A DNA stretch of 64,000 nt, taken from assembly GCF_021343995.1 (NCBI RefSeq), contig NZ_JAJTTE010000028.1:1-64000 (forward strand), read 5' to 3'. Below the pieces are notes generated by a model. The model ran no database searches. It was not told where the DNA came from and saw nothing but the letters and a program-made list of their open reading frames with translations. The DNA is from Pseudonocardia terrae. GTDB taxonomy: Bacteria; Actinomycetota; Actinomycetes; Mycobacteriales; Pseudonocardiaceae. Position 1 is the first letter of the stretch. Each line of letters opens with the position of its first letter. Made by a program: the position numbers and the translations under genes. Below, piece after piece: positions 44,959 to 53,266 of the stretch.

Positions 44959-45588
44959 TCACTCGAATCTGGACGGATCACCCGCTCCGGTGCGGACGAT
45001 CTCGGGCTCCGGGCCGGAGAGATCGACGACGGTGGTCGGTTCGGTGCCGCACTCCCCCGAGTCGAGCACCGCGTCGACGGCGTGGTCGAGCCGCTCCTTG
45101 ATCTCCCAGCCCTGGGTCGGCGGGACGTCCGGTTCCGCCGAGTCGGGCAGCAGGAGCGTCGAGGAGAGCAACGGCTCGCCGAGCTCGGCGAGGAGGGCCT
45201 GGGCCACCAGGTGGTCCGGGATGCGCACGCCGACGGTCTTCTTCTTCGGGTGCAGCAGCCGGCGCGGCACCTCCTTGGTCGCCGGGAGGATGAACGTGTA
45301 CGGGCCGGGCGTCGCCGCCTTGATCGCCCGGAACACGGAGTTGCCCACCTGGACGAACTGCCCGAGCTGCGCGAAGTCGCTGCAGACCAGCGTGAAGTGG
45401 TGACGGTCGTCGAGCCTGCGGATCGTGCGGATCCGGTCGAGGCCCTCCTTGTTGCCGAGCTGACAGCCCAGGGCGAAGACCGAGTCGGTGGGATAGACGA
45501 TCAGACCGCCCCCGCGGACGATGTCGACCGCCTGACCGATCGCACGGCGCTGCGGGTTGTCCGGGTGCACGTCGATGTACCGGGCCAC
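44959..45588 (-). CDS. L-threonylcarbamoyladenylate synthase (Sua5/YciO/YrdC family)
   Basis: This 209-residue YrdC-domain protein is predicted to make threonylcarbamoyl-AMP for the t6A37 modification of tRNA, or to be its YciO paralogue. VRGGGLIVYPTDSVFALGCQLGNKEGLDRIRTIRRL and GPYTFILPATKEVPRRLL are diagnostic. GTG 45588 is chosen since related proteins begin with the RYIDVHPDNPQ stretch immediately after it; the 19-residue upstream extension is not family-like. There is no C-terminal Sua5 domain. The actinobacterial YciO-like subgroup may differ in activity from true TsaC. Confidence 0.85.
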   Translation of the reverse strand: MARYIDVHPDNPQRRAIGQAVDIVRGGGLIVYPTDSVFALGCQLGNKEGLDRIRTIRRLDDRHHFTLVCSDFAQLGQFVQVGNSVFRAIKAATPGPYTFILPATKEVPRRLLHPKKKTVGVRIPDHLVAQALLAELGEPLLSSTLLLPDSAEPDVPPTQGWEIKERLDHAVDAVLDSGECGTEPTTVVDLSGPEPEIVRTGAGDPSRFE

Positions 45589-45705
45589 CGCCGCAGCGTA
45601 GCGTCGCGGCGCCGTCGTCAGGGTGCGGAGCGGGCCGGGGATCACCTAGCGTCGGGGGGCGGCCGCACCGCCGGCCGCACCGCCCGCCGATCCCAGGAGG
45701 ACGCC

Positions 45706-46209
45706 GTGACCCCCGCCGAGCTGCTCACCGACGCCTTCGGCCGCATCGCGGAGGGCGTGCCCGCCGTGGTCGACGGCCTGTCCGAGGACCAGCTCGCGCT
45801 GCGGCTGAACAACGAGGGCAACTCGATCGCGTGGCTGCTGTGGCACCTGACCCGGGTGCAGGACGACCACCTGGCCGACGCCTTCGGCACCGAGCAGGTC
45901 TGGCTCGCCGACGGCTGGCAGGAGCGCTTCGGCCTCGACCTCGAACCCGCCGACACCGGCTACGGGCACGGCCCCGACCAGGTCGTCTCCGTGCGCGCGA
46001 CCGCGGACCTGCTCGCCGGGTACCACGCCGCCGTCGCGGAGCGCACCGTCGAGCTGCTGGCGAAGCTCACCCCGGAGCAGCTCGACGAGGTGATCGACGA
46101 CGACTGGGACCCGCCGGTCACCCGGGGCGTCCGGCTCGTCTCCGTGGTCGACGACGACGCCAGGCACCTCGGGCAGGCCGAGTACGTCCGGGGGCTCCTG
46201 CCGGGCTGA
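45706..46209 (+). CDS. DinB/DUF664 mycothiol-transferase-like protein
   Basis: This 167-residue four-helix-bundle protein belongs to the DinB-like/DUF664 family, several members of which are mycothiol-dependent S-transferases. Candidate metal-binding histidines are in IAWLLWHLTRVQDDHLAD and DDARHLGQAEYVRGLL. GTG 45706 has AGGAGG 5 nt upstream. It is a stand-alone rightward gene, with the SDR gene 42 bp downstream. A detoxification role in a mycothiol-producing organism is plausible. Confidence 0.85.
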   Translation: MTPAELLTDAFGRIAEGVPAVVDGLSEDQLALRLNNEGNSIAWLLWHLTRVQDDHLADAFGTEQVWLADGWQERFGLDLEPADTGYGHGPDQVVSVRATADLLAGYHAAVAERTVELLAKLTPEQLDEVIDDDWDPPVTRGVRLVSVVDDDARHLGQAEYVRGLLPG

Positions 46210-46251
46210 TCGAGTCTGGCCGCCGGGCCGCGCCTGGTGTGAGGTGGGGAC

Positions 46252-47049
46252 ATGGATCTCCAGTTGACCGGCAGGCGGGCGATCGTGACCGGCGGGAGCC
46301 GCGGCATCGGGCTCGCGGTGGCGGCGGCGCTGGCCGCCGAGGGCTGTGACGTCGCGATCGTCTCGCGTGGCAAGGAGGCGCTCGACGAGGCCGCCGCCCG
46401 GCTCGCCGCGCACGGCACCCGGATCGTGCCCCTCGTCGCCGACACCACCGACGACGCGTCCGTGCGCGCGATGGTCGACGAGGTGGTGACCACGCTCGGC
46501 GGCGTCGACATCCTGGTGAACGCGGCGGCCAGGCCCGCGTCGTCGGGGGCGCAGGCCGCGGCCTCCACCACCGGCGACGACCTCGTGCGCGCGCAGTTCG
46601 AGACCAAGGTGCTGGGCTACCTGCGCTGCGCCCGCGCCGTCGCCCCCCTGATGACCGCGCAGGGCTGGGGCCGGATCGTCAACATCAGCGGGCTCAACGC
46701 GCGCGGCTCGTCGTCGCTGGTCGGGTCGGTGCGCAACGTCGCGGTCTCCGCGATGACCGCCGCGCTGGCCGACGAGCTGGGCCCGCAGGGCGTCAACGTC
46801 ACCGTCGTGCACCCCGGGCTCACCGTCACCGAGCGCACCCCCGGGATGATCGCCGCGAAGGCCGCCGCCGACGGCACGTCGGAGGCCGAGGCCGAGCGCG
46901 CCCTCGGGCGGAGGACCACCGTCGGCCGGATGATCACCGCCGAGGAGGTCGCCGACGTCGTCGCCTTCCTCGCCTCGCCGCGCAGCGTCGCGATCAACGG
47001 CGACGCCGTGGCCGCGGGCGGCGGGCAGCCGGGGGTGACCTACTACTGA
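46252..47049 (+). CDS. Atypical short-chain dehydrogenase/reductase
   Basis: This 265-residue SDR has the TGGSRGIG cofactor motif (14-21), an NAA structural motif and the catalytic-serine strand IVNISG. The usual YxxxK pair is absent: the segment reads SSLVGSVRNVAVSAMTAALADELG, so neither Tyr nor Lys is in place. It matches a subgroup with a G-x-x-RN pattern whose chemistry must differ or be lost. It ends PGVTYY. No ribosome site is strong, but ATG 46252 gives the usual SDR N-terminus. Confidence 0.82.
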   Translation: MDLQLTGRRAIVTGGSRGIGLAVAAALAAEGCDVAIVSRGKEALDEAAARLAAHGTRIVPLVADTTDDASVRAMVDEVVTTLGGVDILVNAAARPASSGAQAAASTTGDDLVRAQFETKVLGYLRCARAVAPLMTAQGWGRIVNISGLNARGSSSLVGSVRNVAVSAMTAALADELGPQGVNVTVVHPGLTVTERTPGMIAAKAAADGTSEAEAERALGRRTTVGRMITAEEVADVVAFLASPRSVAINGDAVAAGGGQPGVTYY

Positions 47050-47074
47050 GATCCGGGATCGGGATACTCGGGCC

Positions 47075-48229
47075 GTGGCGGACGACCGACGGCCCCTGTA
47101 CCACCTCGTCGGGACCGCGGGGTACCCGAACTACGGCGACGAGCTGATCGCCGCCGGCTGGCTGCGGCACCTGGCCCGCACCGCACCGGAGGCGGACGTG
47201 TGGCTCGACTGCCCCTCCCCCGGCACCGCGGCCACCCTCCTCGACGGGCTGCACCCGCGGGCGCGCTTCACCGACACCGTCTGGCGGCTGTGCCACGCGG
47301 CGCCGGAGGGCGGGCCGTGGGAGACCGTGGCGTGGGTGCGCAACGCGGTGGCCGAACCGGGCCGCGCACCCCGGTGGGTCGCGGGCGTCGAGCTGCTGCG
47401 CCGCGCGGACGTCGTGCATGTGATCGGCGGCGGGTACGTCAACGGGATCTGGCCGCGGCACGCCGGGGTCCTCGCCGGCGCGGTCGCCGCCGTCGAGCAC
47501 TCGGGCGGGCGGGCCGTCGCGACCGGGCAGGGCCTCACGCCGGCGGCCGACGGCGCCGGCCCGCTGCTGCGCTCGTTGCTGGAGCGGTTCGCGCTGGTCG
47601 AGGTGCGCGACGAGGCCTCGGCCCGTCTGCTCGACCGGCCGGACACCCTCGGGCTCGACGACGCCTTCCTCCCGGCCGCCGCCGTCCCGGCCCGCGCCGA
47701 CGCTCCGCGGGTCGTGCTCTGCCTGCAGTCCGACCTCAGCGAGCGGCCCGCCGAGGCGCTGGCCACGTTCGTGCTCGGGGCGCTGCGCAGGTGGGAGGTC
47801 GACCCGAAGGAGGTCGCCGTCGTCGAGGGGATCCCGGGGCAGGACCGGGTGGTGTACGCGCTGCTGGAGCACGAGCTGCCCGGAGCGCGGTTCGTGCCGT
47901 TCGACGCGGTGTGGCAGGACGGGCTGCCGGTCGCGGCGGATCAGACGTGGATCTCCACCCGGTTCCACCCGCACCTCGTGGCGGCGGCGGTGGGCGCGGG
48001 CGGGCTCGCGGTCAGCATCGACGGCGACTACTACCCCACGAAGCACCGCTCCCTGATCGCGCTGGGCAGCGGGTGGGACCTGGTCACCGACCTCGACGCC
48101 ACACCGGACCGGCCGCGTCCCGGCGGCTTCCGCGCCGATGTCCTGGCCGGCCTGCGGGAACGGAAGGCGGCGCTGGCCGACCGCGTCTACGGTCGCCGCG
48201 TGCGCACGGGGATCCGCCGCACGGCGTGA
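47075..48229 (+). CDS. Polysaccharide pyruvyl transferase family protein
   Basis: This 384-residue protein belongs to the pyruvyl-transferase (WcaK/CsaB-like) family that adds pyruvate ketals to cell-envelope sugars. YHLVGTAGYPNYGDELIAAGWLRHL at the N-terminus and STRFHPHLVAAAVGAGGLAVSI near the C-terminus are family features. GTG 47075 is preceded by GATACT 6 nt upstream, so transcription and translation may start together. No neighbouring glycan genes define its acceptor. Confidence 0.85.
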   Translation: MADDRRPLYHLVGTAGYPNYGDELIAAGWLRHLARTAPEADVWLDCPSPGTAATLLDGLHPRARFTDTVWRLCHAAPEGGPWETVAWVRNAVAEPGRAPRWVAGVELLRRADVVHVIGGGYVNGIWPRHAGVLAGAVAAVEHSGGRAVATGQGLTPAADGAGPLLRSLLERFALVEVRDEASARLLDRPDTLGLDDAFLPAAAVPARADAPRVVLCLQSDLSERPAEALATFVLGALRRWEVDPKEVAVVEGIPGQDRVVYALLEHELPGARFVPFDAVWQDGLPVAADQTWISTRFHPHLVAAAVGAGGLAVSIDGDYYPTKHRSLIALGSGWDLVTDLDATPDRPRPGGFRADVLAGLRERKAALADRVYGRRVRTGIRRTA

Positions 48230-48300
48230 CGGCGGCGAAACGTGCCGACGATCACCCACATGGGGGGACACGTTCGGCGGCAGCGCCACGATGAGCAGGC

Positions 48301-48534
48301 ATGGACGCGATCAGCAACGACCACGGGGCCGCGGCCGTCCCGGTTCCCGCCCAGCGTCCGGCCCCCGAGGACCCCGTCGCCGCCGACGAACGCCTGGTCG
48401 AGGACATCAGGACCGGGCGCCGTGCCCTCGACGACCCCGATCCCGTCGTGCGCGCCCTCGTGCTCTGGCGCCAGGTGATGCGGATGCCGCGGACCGGTCG
48501 GAGCGGCGGCCGGCGCCGGTGCCGTCACCGGTGA
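48301..48534 (+). CDS. Small hypothetical protein
   Basis: This 77-residue ORF has an acidic middle (PEDPVAADERLVEDIRTGRRALDDPDPVVRALVLWRQVMRMP) that looks like a short helical protein, and a basic tail. A weak GAGCAGG site precedes the ATG. It converges on the desaturase gene 3 bp away. I do not recognise a family, and it could be non-coding, although the Asp/Val/Leu pattern favours a real protein. Confidence 0.45.
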   Translation: MDAISNDHGAAAVPVPAQRPAPEDPVAADERLVEDIRTGRRALDDPDPVVRALVLWRQVMRMPRTGRSGGRRRCRHR

Positions 48535-48537
48535 GGA

Positions 48538-49536
48538 TCAGGTCTCCTGCAGCTGGGTGAGCCGACGCGTGGTGGGCCAGCGCACGTCGTGCGCCCAGCC
48601 GAACCGCTCGAACAGCCAGATCACCCGGGCGGAGATGTCGATCTGTCCCTTGAGGACGCCGTGCCGCGCGCAGGTCGGGTCGGCGTGGTGCAGGTTGTGC
48701 CAGCTCTCGCCCATGGACAGAATCGCGAGCGGCCAGAAGTTGCGGGAGCGGTCCCGCGAGCGGAACGGTCGCGCGCCCACCATGTGGCAGATCGAGTTGA
48801 TCGACCAGGTCACGTGGTGGCACACCCCCATGCGCACCAGCCCGCCCCAGAAGAACCCGGTCAGCACGCCGGCCCAGGACCAGGTCAGCAGCCCACCGAG
48901 CAGCGCGGGCAGGACGAGGCTCGCCGCCACCCAGACTCCGAACAGCCCGCTCACCCGGCGCAGCGCCTTGTCCGCGAGCAGGTCCGGGATGAACCGCTCC
49001 CAGTTCGTCTTGCGCCGGTCGAAGATCCAGCCGATGTGCGCCCAGAAGAAGCCGCGGGCGACCGCCCACGGCGTGGTGCCGTAGCGCCACGGCGAGTGCG
49101 GGTCGCCCTCCTTGTCGGAGTAGGCGTGGTGGCGGCGGTGGTCGGCGACCCACGCCATCATCGAGCCCTGGATCGCCATCGAGCCGGTGATCGCCAGGGC
49201 CACCCGCAGCCACGGGCGCGCCTTGAAGGAGCGGTGGGTGAAGTGCCGGTGGTAGCCGACGGTCACGCCCAGGATGCCCACGGTGTAGAAGACCGCCGCG
49301 ATCGCGAGGTCCCACCAGCCCAGGCCCCAGCCCCACAGGACGGGGACGGTCGCCACCAGGGCGAGCACGGGGATCACCACGAACGCCCAGACCAGGCCCT
49401 GCTGCCACGTGCTGCGGTACTCGCCGATCATCGGCTTCGGGCCCCGCGGAGCGCTGCTCGACTCGGGGCCCGTCACCGGGCCGGGAGCGGGATCGGGGGC
49501 GGGGAGGTCGGGGGCCTCGACGCTCAAGCGGGTCAC
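48538..49536 (-). CDS. Acyl-CoA/acyl-lipid fatty acid desaturase
   Basis: This 332-residue membrane di-iron desaturase has the three histidine boxes: H96-x4-H101 (HRHFTH), H133-x2-HH137 (HRRHH) and HNLHH (280-284). Hydrophobic helices flank the first two boxes. GYHRHFTHRSF and MAWVADHRRHHAYSD match the delta-9 acyl-CoA type. It introduces a double bond into membrane fatty acids using electrons from a ferredoxin or flavoprotein partner not encoded here. The GTG start at 49536 lacks a strong ribosome site; the acidic, Pro-rich first 30 residues may be an extension. Confidence 0.92.
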   Translation of the reverse strand: MTRLSVEAPDLPAPDPAPGPVTGPESSSAPRGPKPMIGEYRSTWQQGLVWAFVVIPVLALVATVPVLWGWGLGWWDLAIAAVFYTVGILGVTVGYHRHFTHRSFKARPWLRVALAITGSMAIQGSMMAWVADHRRHHAYSDKEGDPHSPWRYGTTPWAVARGFFWAHIGWIFDRRKTNWERFIPDLLADKALRRVSGLFGVWVAASLVLPALLGGLLTWSWAGVLTGFFWGGLVRMGVCHHVTWSINSICHMVGARPFRSRDRSRNFWPLAILSMGESWHNLHHADPTCARHGVLKGQIDISARVIWLFERFGWAHDVRWPTTRRLTQLQET

Positions 49537-49723
49537 CTCGTGGGGTCGGGGGCGGATCGGGCGGACTTGAGGGAAGCCTAAGGGCGAGCACCTGGTACCC
49601 GCAGGGCGCAGGGGTAGTCCTCACGCGGTCGCCGTCCGTGTGTCACCGGTCCGGAACCGTCGAGCCACCGGGCCGGACGTGCCAGGATCGTCGGACCCGA
49701 CGTCGGCGACGAGAAGGAGACCC

Positions 49724-50431
49724 ATGACCCGCTACGAGCGCGTGCCCGCCCCCGACGGCGGCGAGTTCGACGCCTACCTGGCCCTCCCCGGGAGCGGCCG
49801 CGGGCCCGGTGTCCTCGTGTTCCAGGAGATCTTCGGGATCAACGACAACATCCGCGGGATCTGCGACCGGCTCGCCGGCGAGGGGTACGTGGCCCTCGCG
49901 CCGGACATGTTCTGGCGGCTCGAGCCGCGCTTCGAGCGCAAGGACGAGTCCGCGCTGGCCGAGTGCATGGGCATGGTCCAGCGGCTCGACTTCGCCGCCG
50001 CCGTGGGCGACATCACCGCGGCCTTCGCCCACCTGCGCGCGATGCCCGAGAGCACCGGCAAGGTCGGCGCCATCGGGTTCTGCCTCGGCGGCACGCTCAC
50101 CTGGCTGTGCGCCACCACCGCCCGGGTCGACGGTGCCGGCATCGACGCCGCGGTCCCCTACTACGGCTCGGGCATCCACGACATGCTCGACCGCGCCGAC
50201 GACCTCGAGTGCCCCACGCTGTTCCACTACGGCGACCGGGACCCGTTCATCCCGCAGGAGCAGATCGAGAAGGTCGAGGCCGCGGCGGGCGGGAAGCCGC
50301 AGGTCGAGGTGCGGCACTACGACGCCGGCCACGCCTTCTCCAACTGGGACGCGCCCTCGATGTACGACGAGAAGGCCGCCACCGAGGCGTGGGGTCACAC
50401 CACCTCCTTCCTCGCCGAGCACCTGAAGTAG
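49724..50431 (+). CDS. Dienelactone hydrolase family protein
   Basis: This 235-residue alpha/beta hydrolase has the Cys-Asp-His triad of dienelactone hydrolases: C120 in GFCLGG, D171 or D173 in YGDRDPFIP, and H203 in DAGHAFSN. E35 in VFQEIFG is the expected assisting residue. The ATG has GAAGGAG 6 nt upstream. Length matches the family. Carboxymethylenebutenolidase activity in aromatic degradation is the classical role, though no chlorocatechol genes are near. Confidence 0.9.
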   Translation: MTRYERVPAPDGGEFDAYLALPGSGRGPGVLVFQEIFGINDNIRGICDRLAGEGYVALAPDMFWRLEPRFERKDESALAECMGMVQRLDFAAAVGDITAAFAHLRAMPESTGKVGAIGFCLGGTLTWLCATTARVDGAGIDAAVPYYGSGIHDMLDRADDLECPTLFHYGDRDPFIPQEQIEKVEAAAGGKPQVEVRHYDAGHAFSNWDAPSMYDEKAATEAWGHTTSFLAEHLK

Positions 50432-50444
50432 GCGGAGGGGTCGG

Positions 50445-51371
50445 CTACTCGCCCTCCTGCTTCCGCAGCAGGGCGCGGGTGCGGGCGCGCTCCTCGGGGT
50501 CGGGCGAGAAGGGCAGAGCGACGTACTCGTCCACCCCCGCCTCCCGCAGCTCCCCGAGCCGTTCCGCGACCTCCTGCTCCCCGCCGACGATCGCCGCGTC
50601 CTCGGGGCCCGCGTAGCCCTCGCGGTCGAGCATCGCGCGGTAGGACGGCAGCCGGCCGTAGATCGCGAACTGCCGGGCGGCCTCGGTGCGGGCCGCGTCG
50701 ACCGCGTCGGTCACGGTGATCGGCAGCGAGGCGACCACCCGCACGGTCCGGCCGGCCTCCTCGGCGGCGCCGCGGATCGTCGGGACCACGTGCTCGGCGA
50801 GGGTCCGCGGGCCGGTCATCCAGGTGACCGTGCCGGCGGTGCGACGCCCGGCGAGCCGCAGCATCTGCGGGCCGAGCGCGGCGAGGTACACCTCGGGCGC
50901 CGGCGCGCCCGGTACCTTCAGCGAGCCCCGGGTCGTGACGAGCTCGCCCTCCGCGGCGGCCTTCTCCCCCGCCAGCAGCGGCAGCAGCCCGTCGAGGTAC
51001 TCGGACGCCCGCCGGACCGGGCGGTCGAACGGCAGACCCCAGACCCCCTCGACGACGGGCCGGTGGCTGAGCCCGAGCCCGAGCGTCAGTCGGCCCTCGC
51101 CGATCAGGTTGACGGTGAGCGCACGCTGGGCGAGCGCCATCGGGTGCTGCGGCTGGATCGGGAGCACGCCGGTGCCGACCTCGATCCCCGGCACCTCGCG
51201 CAGGGCCACGGCGAGGACGGTCAGCAGGTCGGGCTCGTAGGGCAGCTGCGCCGTCCAGTACCGGCGGAAGCCCTCGTCGCGCAGCCGCGCGAGCACCTCG
51301 ACGTAGGTGTCGACGACGGAGCGGCCCCCGCCGTCGCCCAGGTAGCCGAACATGCTGATCCGCATCGCCAT
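50445..51371 (-). CDS. LLM-class flavin-dependent oxidoreductase
   Basis: This luciferase-like TIM-barrel oxidoreductase of about 308 residues probably uses F420 or FMN. EVGTGVLPIQPQHPMALAQRALTVNLIGEGRLTLGLGLSHRPVVEGVWG is the family core. Three in-frame ATGs (51383, 51371, 51365) are possible and no ribosome site decides; 51371 is a compromise. It converges on the dienelactone hydrolase gene with a 13-bp gap. Unlike the relic at 24.6 kb this copy is complete. Confidence 0.85.
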   Translation of the reverse strand: MAMRISMFGYLGDGGGRSVVDTYVEVLARLRDEGFRRYWTAQLPYEPDLLTVLAVALREVPGIEVGTGVLPIQPQHPMALAQRALTVNLIGEGRLTLGLGLSHRPVVEGVWGLPFDRPVRRASEYLDGLLPLLAGEKAAAEGELVTTRGSLKVPGAPAPEVYLAALGPQMLRLAGRRTAGTVTWMTGPRTLAEHVVPTIRGAAEEAGRTVRVVASLPITVTDAVDAARTEAARQFAIYGRLPSYRAMLDREGYAGPEDAAIVGGEQEVAERLGELREAGVDEYVALPFSPDPEERARTRALLRKQEGE

Positions 51372-51399
51372 GCGGGCCAGCATCCCAGCCCGGGACCGC

Positions 51400-51768
51400 T
51401 CAGCCCCGCACGGCCGCCAGGAACGCGGTGACGTCGCGGTGCACCACGAAGTGCCGGTCCAGCCCGAGCAGCATCGCGACCCGGCTCACCCCGGGGTGGG
51501 CGTGCAGCCCGGCGAGGTGCACCCGGCCGCCGGAGCGGGTGTAGACGCCGAGCAGCGCGCTCACGCCGACCGAGCCGAGGTAGGTGACCTCCGACAGGTC
51601 CACCAGCACGGCGCGCGCGCCGACCGCGGCCGCGTGCAGCGCGTCGTGCAGCCGCGCCGCGGAGTCCGCGTCGAGCTCGCCGACGAGCCGGAGCGCGACC
51701 ACGCCGTGGTCCAGGGTCCGGCTCTCGGCCGTGAAGGAGCTGGGCGATCGTTCCAGTGCGCGCGTCAC
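51400..51768 (-). CDS. STAS-domain protein
   Basis: This 122-residue SpoIIAA-like protein has LVDLSEVTYLGSVGVSALLGVY where the phosphorylated serine is preceded by Gly instead of the usual Asp (GSVG versus DSxG). The GTG start has GGAGG 9 nt upstream. It stands alone; the partner kinase or phosphatase is not nearby. A regulatory role in stress sigma-factor control is inferred from the fold. Confidence 0.8.
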   Translation of the reverse strand: MTRALERSPSSFTAESRTLDHGVVALRLVGELDADSAARLHDALHAAAVGARAVLVDLSEVTYLGSVGVSALLGVYTRSGGRVHLAGLHAHPGVSRVAMLLGLDRHFVVHRDVTAFLAAVRG

Positions 51769-51952
51769 GCCGATGGCCTCCTTCGCCTCACACCGCCGGA
51801 CCTCACCTTCCCGCCAGGTCAGGGAGGGGTCAACCGACGCCTGGGTGACGTGATCACCACGTTTGCCCGACGCCGCGACGGGCTACACGTGACACCCGCG
51901 CCGGCGCACGGCATCCCTCTACCCTGGGTCCCGACGGCGGGAGGAGGCCGGC

Positions 51953-52549
51953 GTGCCGAAGGTGCTCGGGGGGTCGCTCGCCGCCCATCGCGACGAGGTC
52001 CGCGCCCGCGTGTTCGCCGCGCTGCGCGAGCTGCTCTACGAGCGCGGGTTCGACGCCGTCACCCTCGCCGGGGTCGCGGCCGCGGCCGGCGTGGGCCGGA
52101 CGTCGATCTACAACCACTTCCCGGACCGCCAGGCGCTGCTCGTGGCGTTCGTGGAGCACGAGGCGGACCGGTACGTCGCCGAGCTCGAGGGGGCGCTGAC
52201 CGCGGCGGCCACGCCGACCGAGCGGCTCGCCGTCTTCGCACGGCTGCAGCTGCACCGGCTCGCGGAGTTCCACCTGCCCCCGGGCCAGGGCCTCGCCGGG
52301 ACCCTCGATCCCGAGGCCTACCGGCGGATCGCGGCGCACGCGGACCCGATCGGCGACCGACTGGCCCGGATCGTGCGGGAGGGGATCGAGGCGGGTGAGA
52401 TGGCCGCCGAGGACCCGGCCGTGCTCGTGGCGATGATCGGCGCGGCGCTGTCCGCCCGGCAGATCGTGGACGTGCCGCCCGACGAGCTGACGGACTCGGT
52501 TCAGGCGGCCGTGCGGGTCGTGCTGGGCATGGTCCGGCCGACGAGCTGA
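51953..52549 (+). CDS. TetR/AcrR family regulator, likely controls heme oxygenase
   Basis: This 198-residue regulator has an N-terminal HTH (VTLAGVAAAAGVGRTSIYNHFPDRQALLVAFV) and a helical ligand domain. The GTG start is set by GGAGGAGG 5 nt upstream; TACCCT at 51920 is a plausible -10. It lies 71 bp before the heme oxygenase gene in the same direction, and a 23-bp palindrome sits between them. Haem or a haem-derived signal is an attractive ligand by analogy with HrtR, but no haem-binding residue can be pointed to. Confidence 0.88.
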   Translation: MPKVLGGSLAAHRDEVRARVFAALRELLYERGFDAVTLAGVAAAAGVGRTSIYNHFPDRQALLVAFVEHEADRYVAELEGALTAAATPTERLAVFARLQLHRLAEFHLPPGQGLAGTLDPEAYRRIAAHADPIGDRLARIVREGIEAGEMAAEDPAVLVAMIGAALSARQIVDVPPDELTDSVQAAVRVVLGMVRPTS

Positions 52550-52581
52550 GGCTGGCCTCGGTCCAGCGGGTGCTCTAGCAT

Positions 52582-52604
52582 CTTTCTGACACGGTGTCAG
52601 GAAG
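52582..52604. promoter_or_regulatory. 23-bp palindromic operator before heme oxygenase
   Basis: CTGACAC-G-GTGTCAG is perfectly symmetric around 52593, and the symmetry extends to 10 of 11 pairs per half (CTTTCTGACAC against GTGTCAGGAAG). A -10-like TAGCAT (52576-52581) abuts it, so a bound TetR dimer would block transcription start. It ends 17 bp before the heme oxygenase ATG. Confidence 0.8.
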
Positions 52605-52620
52605 ATGCGGGAGGAACGGC

Positions 52621-53259
52621 ATGGGCGAGCTCTCCACCGGCCTGCGACGGGCGACGGCCGAGATCCACGAGCGTGCCCACCGGTCCACCTACATGGCCGC
52701 CCTGCTCGACGGGCGTCTCCCGCTGTCCGCGTACACCCTGCTCGCCCAGCAGTACCTCGCGATCTACGGCGCCCTCGAGGCCACGGGCGACGCGTTGGCC
52801 GCCGACCCGGCCGCGGGTCCGTTCGTGATCGACGAGCTGCGCCGGCTCCCCGCCCTGCGCCGGGACGTCACCGCCCTGGGCGGATCGGTCGACTCGCCGC
52901 GGGTCCTGCCCGCGACCGGGGCGTACGTGGCCCGCCTGCGCGAGGCCGCGACCGACGCGCCGGTCTTCGTGGCTCACCACTACACCCGCTACCTGGGCGA
53001 TCTCGCCGGTGGCCAGGTCGTGCGCAGGATGCTGGAGCGCACCTACGGCGTGACCGGCCCCGGCGCGCTGTTCTACGACTTCTCGGCGCTCGGCAGCCCG
53101 TCGGTGTTCCGCAAGCGCTACCGCACCCTGCTCGACGGCGCCCCGTTCGACGAGATCGAGCAGCGCCGGGCCGCCGACGAGGCGGTCCGGGCGTTCGAGC
53201 TGAACATCGCGGTGTTCGACGAGCTGGCCGAGGCGACCGGGCTGCCCGCCGCCGCCTGA
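52621..53259 (+). CDS. Biliverdin-producing heme oxygenase
   Basis: This 212-residue enzyme cleaves haem to biliverdin, CO and Fe2+. The proximal histidine is H16 in TAEIHERAH. The distal helix GDLAGGQ, in HHYTRYLGDLAGGQVVRRML, is exact. Length is right for HmuO-type proteins. GGAGG lies 6 nt before the ATG. No haem-uptake genes are adjacent. The upstream operator and TetR gene imply dedicated regulation, perhaps for iron recycling or haem detoxification. Confidence 0.95.
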   Translation: MGELSTGLRRATAEIHERAHRSTYMAALLDGRLPLSAYTLLAQQYLAIYGALEATGDALAADPAAGPFVIDELRRLPALRRDVTALGGSVDSPRVLPATGAYVARLREAATDAPVFVAHHYTRYLGDLAGGQVVRRMLERTYGVTGPGALFYDFSALGSPSVFRKRYRTLLDGAPFDEIEQRRAADEAVRAFELNIAVFDELAEATGLPAAA

Positions 53260-53266
53260 GGCCTGC

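Noticed and set aside
44955-44979. GTGATCAC palindrome and GGACGGAT repeats as an operator
   Set aside because: They overlap the end of a coding gene and are too short to separate from chance.
48239-48294. Inverted repeat around the CACGTT/AACGTG sequences upstream of 48301
   Set aside because: The arms are out of register beyond six bases and give no convincing stem.
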